A stretch of DNA of 64,000 bases from Undaria pinnatifida (taxonomy: Eukaryota > Sar > Phaeophyceae > Laminariales > Alariaceae): the NCBI GenBank assembly GCA_012845835.1, contig JABAKD010000018.1, forward strand, positions 434,001 to 498,000, read 5' to 3'. Of the stretch, positions 59,161-64,000 are shown in pieces. Position 1 is the stretch's first letter, and the number at the start of each line of letters is the position of its first letter. The translations under genes and the position numbers were made by a program. The notes beneath the pieces are model-generated. The model did not search any database and was not told the DNA's origin. It saw only the letters and a list, made by a program, of their open reading frames with translations.

Positions 59161-60581
59161 CCGAAACTCCTGGTTGAGAAAACGACGCCAACCTTGACCG
59201 TACAGCTGGGCGTCGTCCGCTGAAACCCGAGTTCGTTCGGTCGCCAAATTTGGCTCCGCCAACTGACGGATCCCGCACCCATTTTCGTCGTCATCCTTGA
59301 ACGATTTGGCAGAGCTTCCACTTTTTCCCGCTCCCGTCTCCGTCTCCCGACGCGGAAGCGCTCGGTAGCGTGTGAACACCAGGCTTGGGTTTTTTGTGTG
59401 CGGCCTCGCTGGCGCCTCCTCCGCTTTCCTTCTGTTCCCCGAATTTGTCGGCCGGATCGTGGCGGTACTTGCACGGATCTCCCTTTCGCTCGAACCGGCA
59501 TCCCCGCCGGAAGGCCCAACCGAACCACGGAAGATGAGCGGAGTCTTCATCCTTGCGCGCATGTTTGACCGAAAGCCCTCCTTTTTCACGAGGTGCGACC
59601 GGTTCGTTGTGAATGTCGACATGCCCCGGCCCACCAGCGTCAATATTGGCGCCAATATTTTCCCAGGTGGGAACCACCGCTCCTGGCAAATGGTCGATTC
59701 CCGGCGGCTCGTGCAAGTTAGACTTAACGGAGAGAGCTGCGTCGTGAACCGCGGTCAACCAATCTTCGAGATCTTTGTTGATGAAGCAGGCTATCCTCAC
59801 CTTATGGACCGGAATTTTAATCGCTTGGTGGTTAGCTTCGCCGTGTGATGTCACCATGTCGACATCGTCCTGGAATGCCGGGCGTAGCTTCTCCGTCCGC
59901 GCCTTTCCCCCCACCAAATTAATGTCCCGCCCGATGACGAGAAGCAATACCTTCGCCACAATGGCGAACTGCTTTTCGATGTCGATGGTGCCAGCAGTTC
60001 CCGATTCCGTCCCACGCGGAATGAACGCGGTGACATCAAGCCCCGATGAAGCGTTGACCTGTTCCACTACCGCAGCAGATGCCAGGACGGTATTCTTGAA
60101 TACCCCTTGCAGCTGGACCCTCCACAATTCACACCCCTTTGGTTTCGCACCACAAAGTGTCCAAAACGCTCGAAGGTTGGGGTTCTTCCAAGCCGTGATC
60201 CTCTCCTTCGGCAATATCGTATCTGTCATGCTACCGCGAGCAGAAGCCGCACCGTTATGCTGCCCCTGGTAACTGTTCGGCTAGTTGGCGTCTTGGTTGG
60301 CTTGGATGTCATCCGGCACATTCTGGAGGTGCCCGAGCATGTCCTCAATCTTTTCGAGCCGCTTCCCCTTTCTCGGCGGTACTGTCCTCAATATTTTCGA
60401 GCGGTCCCCCGTACTCGGCCGCACCGGCCTCGATCGCGCCAAGCGGATCGTCAACCGCCTCGCGGTGCGCAGCGTATTCAGCTTGGCGGACTGAACGTTC
60501 GCCCGCGTTGCTGCTAGCACCACCCGACCGGCTGCTCGCACCACTCGACTTGCCGCTCATCGTGGTCATCTCTGGCCACAC
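59122..60581 (-). pseudogene. Gag-like ORF with CCCH-type cluster next to the recombinase
   Basis: A largely open minus-strand region, about 480 codons over frames changing near 60345, 60281 and 59290. The longest frame is 312 codons (59291-60229). It starts with a low-complexity Ser/Gly segment (GKSSGASSRSGGASS) and has a coiled stretch (KIEDMLGHLQNVPDDIQANQ). A conserved-looking middle begins ITAWKNPNLRAFWTLCGAKP. The zinc cluster is CRFERKGDPCKYRH, where Trp stands at the position expected for the first Cys of a C-x8-C-x-C-x3-H finger. Function not established; structural protein of the same element is the likeliest reading. Confidence 0.55.
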
Positions 60582-60769
60582 CGTGTCCTTGAGTCGGAAT
60601 TAAACATCTTTTTGAGAAAAATGAACCCGCGAACGTGATACGAGGCCAGAATTCATAGTGAGTGCACATTGTAAAAGGCCGGCCATAACTTTGCACAACT
60701 TCGCCTTAGAAACCAGGGTGGCTCGCCATCACTGTATATGCGGAAATAAACGCACTTTTGGTTATTTTC

Positions 60770-61290
60770 GCTGGAGCAGCCAGCATGGGCACACACGCAT
60801 GTCATATTCGTGTATGTACTCCTTTGGTTATCAAGCGAAATGCTCGGTTGTTACCACCGCCTTGTTTGCGAACTGGTGTTTCAGCGTGGAAGTCAGTCAA
60901 TTCGGTTCAGAATATGAAAAATTTCTGCGCCCCATCACAATCGCGCAAGGGGTATCCGCAATAAAACTATTTTCCCTGTCTGACATCCATTACCACCAAC
61001 ACAAGGTCAACCATATCGAGAAATGCGCTCGAGCCGCCAGCATGGGCACACACGCATATCATATTCGTGTATGTATGTACTCCTTTGGTCATCAGGCGAA
61101 TTTGCTCGATCGTTACAACTGTCTTGTTTGCGAACTGGTGTTTCAGCGAGGAAGTCAGTCAATTTAATTCAGAATATCCAATATTGTTGCGCCCCGTCGC
61201 AACCGCGCCAGGGGTATCCGCAATAATACTTGTATTTCCTGTCTGGCAACCATTACCACCAACGCAAGGTAAACCACATTGAGGAATGCA
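60770..61290 (+). repeat. 257-bp tandem repeat, two units
   Basis: CAGCATGGGCACACACGCAT starts at 60781 and 61038. Both units continue with CTCCTTTGGTYATCARGCGAA, TTGTTTGCGAACTGGTGTTT and GCGCCCCRTC.CAAYCGCGC. The last block recurs alone near 61461, 61591 and 62497. Confidence 0.85.
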
Positions 61291-62079
61291 ATAGTACTGC
61301 AATTCCATCGTCGTCTTGCCACGACGTCGACATCACACGTATGCATGTACCCGCTCCGCTGCTATACCGGCTGAGATTAATTGACCACATTTTTTTTTCG
61401 TATGCCACTTTTGTTTTTATAATGCTGTTTAGTTACGAAACAGTGTGAACATATGAATCTGCGCCCCATCGCAACCGCGTGAGAGGTACGAGCAAGATTA
61501 TTCAGTGACACTGCACAGCTATTTATATCGAGCATATACGTACTGCTATTCAGCAGACAAAACAATGAGGTCATTCTGAAACATTCTGCGCCCCGTCGCG
61601 GCCGCACGAGAGGTAACCAGCCAGAATATACAGTTTCACTATACCCAGCCGCATTTTAGCGCTGAAATATATGTTTAATTTTTTTTTACGCACTGCCGCA
61701 ATATGTGAATTATGCCACTCACTTTCTTTCACCCAACAAGATGCAATTTGTGCCCTTGCGGTTGACGATCTACAAGTATCCACGCTCAAGACCTCTCGAG
61801 CATTTGGCTGTGAAGGTTTCTCTCACCCAACCATGCAGGTGGGAACTCACTCATTCATATTGCCGTATTATATACTTGTGTTCGCGCTCAAGACCCCTCG
61901 AGTCGATCGTTTTGGTTGTGAAGATTATCTCTTACCCAGCAGTACCCATGGGGAATCACTCGTTCATTATGCTACACAATATTTATCGTGCACGTACGAT
62001 CGCTTTGGCTGTGAAGATTAGCTCTTACCCAGCAGTCCGCATGGGGAATCACTCGTTCATTCAACCACATATATCCCCC

Positions 62080-62455
62080 CCCCCTCCCCTCCCCCCACCC
62101 CCGCCCCTTTTGATCAAAACCAGGCCCCCACGTCCTTCAAAACGCCGCCCTCCCCTCACCGGTAATTCGATTTACAGGATTAACTTAATACACGGATGCA
62201 TTTCCTCCCACAGCTGTCAGATTTTGTCCCCCTCAGAAACAGATTTTATAGTTTCCGCGTACAGACTGACTTACATGACCCTGTTGACCCTGATAGCTAC
62301 ACTGTAGTTGGAAGGGGAGTCGCCGACCTATATCCTTAATGAGGACACACAACCCGTAATACGCGCGATCGGAGTATTACACACAGCTTGCAAAGATGAG
62401 TTTCGACAAAATCTTCGATTTCACAACTGGAGTGTGTTTTTATTTTCAAAATAAT
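62080..62455 (+). repeat. R1 repeat, 5'-truncated copy
   Basis: Begins in the CCCCTCCCC tract and contains TTTTGATCAAAACCAGGCCC, CAGATTTTGTCCCCCTCAGA, TACACTGTAGTTGGAAGGGG and the tail AACTGGAGTGTGTTTTTATTTT. Confidence 0.8.
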
Positions 62456-62459
62456 GTAG

Positions 62460-63000
62460 ATCGTGCGCGTACACGTCGATCTGAAATTTCAATCTGCACC
62501 CCACCGCGAAAGCGCGATAGGTACCAGCAAGAATTTTTCAGTTGCTCGGGATAAGCGATATCTTGCACGCGCAATGTGTGTTGCGACGCCTTGCCGCAAC
62601 GTATGAACTCCAATGCAATAATAAGTATAGTACTACATCACAACTCACCCAACAGCAGTATTGTGGGGCGTTCTTTTTTGTTTGTGGTCAACTTACAGAG
62701 TATATGAATTAGTCTTGCGCCCAACGCGACGTGAAGCCATATTTAGTTGACACACCAACCGCCTGCTGCTGTAACTTTTTAAGGGTTACCGCTAGATGTG
62801 ATCGAATTGCGATAATATCGCTGACATTTCAACCAAGAGTAATCCAACGCGCTTGTCTGCGGGTCCTTGTGTTCAAACACGCCATGTACGTTTCAACCAA
62901 CAGCGATCCAAGGCATTTTTCTGCGGGTCCTCGTGGCCAAACGCACTGTGTACGATATGAACAAGTACATTTTTGGCACCAAAGGTTTCTCGTTTTTCAC
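62460..63000. other. Non-coding stretch
   Basis: No gene seen. A 70-base direct repeat lies around 62822-62960 (TTTCAACCAA.AG.RATCCAA.GC, GCGGGTCCTYGTG..CAAAC). A GCGCCCCATCGC-type block is at 62495. Confidence 0.4.
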
Positions 63001-63008
63001 CTGATATC

Positions 63009-63560
63009 TCGTTGCCGTGATCTGTGATGCGCATGTGCTTGATCAGTGTGTTGAATTTGTTGCCATTTTTCCCGCTTTTGTTCTGTTTTTTTCTGCACAA
63101 GCAACACAACTCGCGCGAACCGTTTCCAAACGCACACACACGCTCTCGGCCCACCAGTTACGGGCATCGTCGTATCTCTGCCTCGATCGGGGGAAGAATC
63201 TCGATGCCGTGATCTGTGATGCGCATGTGCTTGATCAGTATGTTGAATTTGTTGCCATTTTTCCCGCTTTTGTTCTGTTTTTTTTTGCACAAGCAACACA
63301 ACTCGCTCGAACCGTTTCCAAACGCACACACACGCTCTCGGCCCACCAGTTACGGGCATCGTCGTATCTCTGCCTCGATCGGGGGAAGAATCTCGATGCC
63401 GTGATCTGTGATGCGCATGTGCTTGATCATGATTTTGCATTTGTTGCCATTTCCCCGCTTTTGTTTCTGTTTGTTTTTGCACAAGCAACACAACTCGCTC
63501 GCACCGTTTCCCAACGAGCACGCACGTTCTCGGCCCACCAGTATCGGGGATTGAGGAGGC
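63009..63560 (+). repeat. 192-bp tandem repeat, nearly three units
   Basis: GATCTGTGATGCGCATGTGC starts at 63019, 63211 and 63403, exactly 192 bases apart. Units 1 and 2 are almost identical; unit 3 has more changes and stops at about 63555. Because 192 is a multiple of three, both strands keep open frames of 189-190 codons. I see no domain in either translation. Confidence 0.9.
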
Positions 63561-63569
63561 AAGTAACAA

Positions 63570-64000
63570 CCCGTATCTGCACGTAATATCATACCGGTCA
63601 AGGCGAGGCCCGTTGTCGACGCTTCGGCGCCCGCTTCCTGTGCCGCGTACGAAGCGTTTCGCCTTTTATGTTGCTTCTTGCTCTCGCAAATTCCCCGATT
63701 CGCCGTCTTGCGATGAACTCGAAATCACGAAGTATCCCGTCCAGTCAGCGACCGCTGTCCTGTCGTAAACAACAGCTCTGTCTGTTCGCGTGTTGTACCA
63801 GTCTGACAGCACCGTCCCGTGCGGTATCCACTTACTTGGTATTTCAACAAGCGCGATCAACCAAACAATGCCAGCTGCTGTTGTCAAAGTAAGCTTCGTA
63901 CGGTATCCGCCACAGAAACTATGAACCAACACGCCGAATTCTCTTTATGAACAACAAACAACATACTATTCTTATCGGTTCCCCGATCCCTAATACGGAG
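63570..64000. other. Unassigned end of window
   Basis: Overlapping frames of 74-88 codons on opposite strands with no recognised motif. Nothing further can be supported. Confidence 0.35.

Noticed and set aside
62997-63586. Overlapping 189-190-codon frames on opposite strands
   Set aside because: Kept open by a 192-bp period. No motif or start context supports either strand, so only the repeat is annotated.

Overview
The window looks like repeat-dense nuclear DNA of a eukaryote. It has GT-AG introns of 1.8-3.9 kb, two Ty1/copia-type retrotransposons, a tRNA-derived SINE, several miniature inverted-repeat families, minisatellites and very long homopolymers. There are no operons or ribosome binding sites. 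The only host gene I can support is a secreted tyrosinase-type copper oxidase with many phase-compatible exons. Together with the copia-rich, intron-rich layout this fits a stramenopile, most likely a brown alga, but that is inference from family resemblance and not proven by the window.

Layout. 0-16 kb: no recognisable host gene. It holds a diverged 280-bp tandem repeat, an array of the R1 repeat, many copies of a 250-bp terminal-inverted-repeat element (family M1), a 67-bp minisatellite, and a 1.4-kb TA-flanked element with perfect 25-bp inverted ends (14346-15765). 16.8-22.5 kb: a minus-strand copia element with both LTRs, the core of its reverse transcriptase deleted and a second repeat inserted in its integrase. 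23.8-29.5 kb: a second, plus-strand copia element with gag, protease, integrase, RT and RNase H remnants; its integrase carries two copies of a 250-bp element, each flanked by a 3-bp target duplication. 30-33.5 kb: a cluster of R1 repeats in both orientations with extreme poly-G/poly-C runs. 34.3-55.0 kb: the tyrosinase-like gene on the plus strand (eight supported exons, 346 codons, all splice phases compatible). The part seen covers a signal peptide, an N-terminal domain and the CuA half of the copper site; the CuB half is not found before the window ends. 55-60.6 kb: a 53-bp GGCACTATT minisatellite broken up by a SINE, R1 and another repeat, then a decayed minus-strand tyrosine-recombinase element with an adjacent Gag-like ORF. 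60.7-64 kb: 257-bp and 192-bp tandem repeats and one more R1 copy.

The most unusual observation is in the tyrosinase gene. Nearly every intron contains multiple degenerate copies of the edge of a neighbouring exon, including its splice site and the first or last tens of intron bases. The intron polypyrimidine tracts themselves have grown into minisatellites (CTCGTCCCG-type before the 47.9-kb exon, TTGTTC-type before the 54.9-kb exon). The introns therefore seem to have expanded by repeated local duplication of exon-intron junctions. I found no defence system, CRISPR array, rRNA or credible free-standing tRNA gene.
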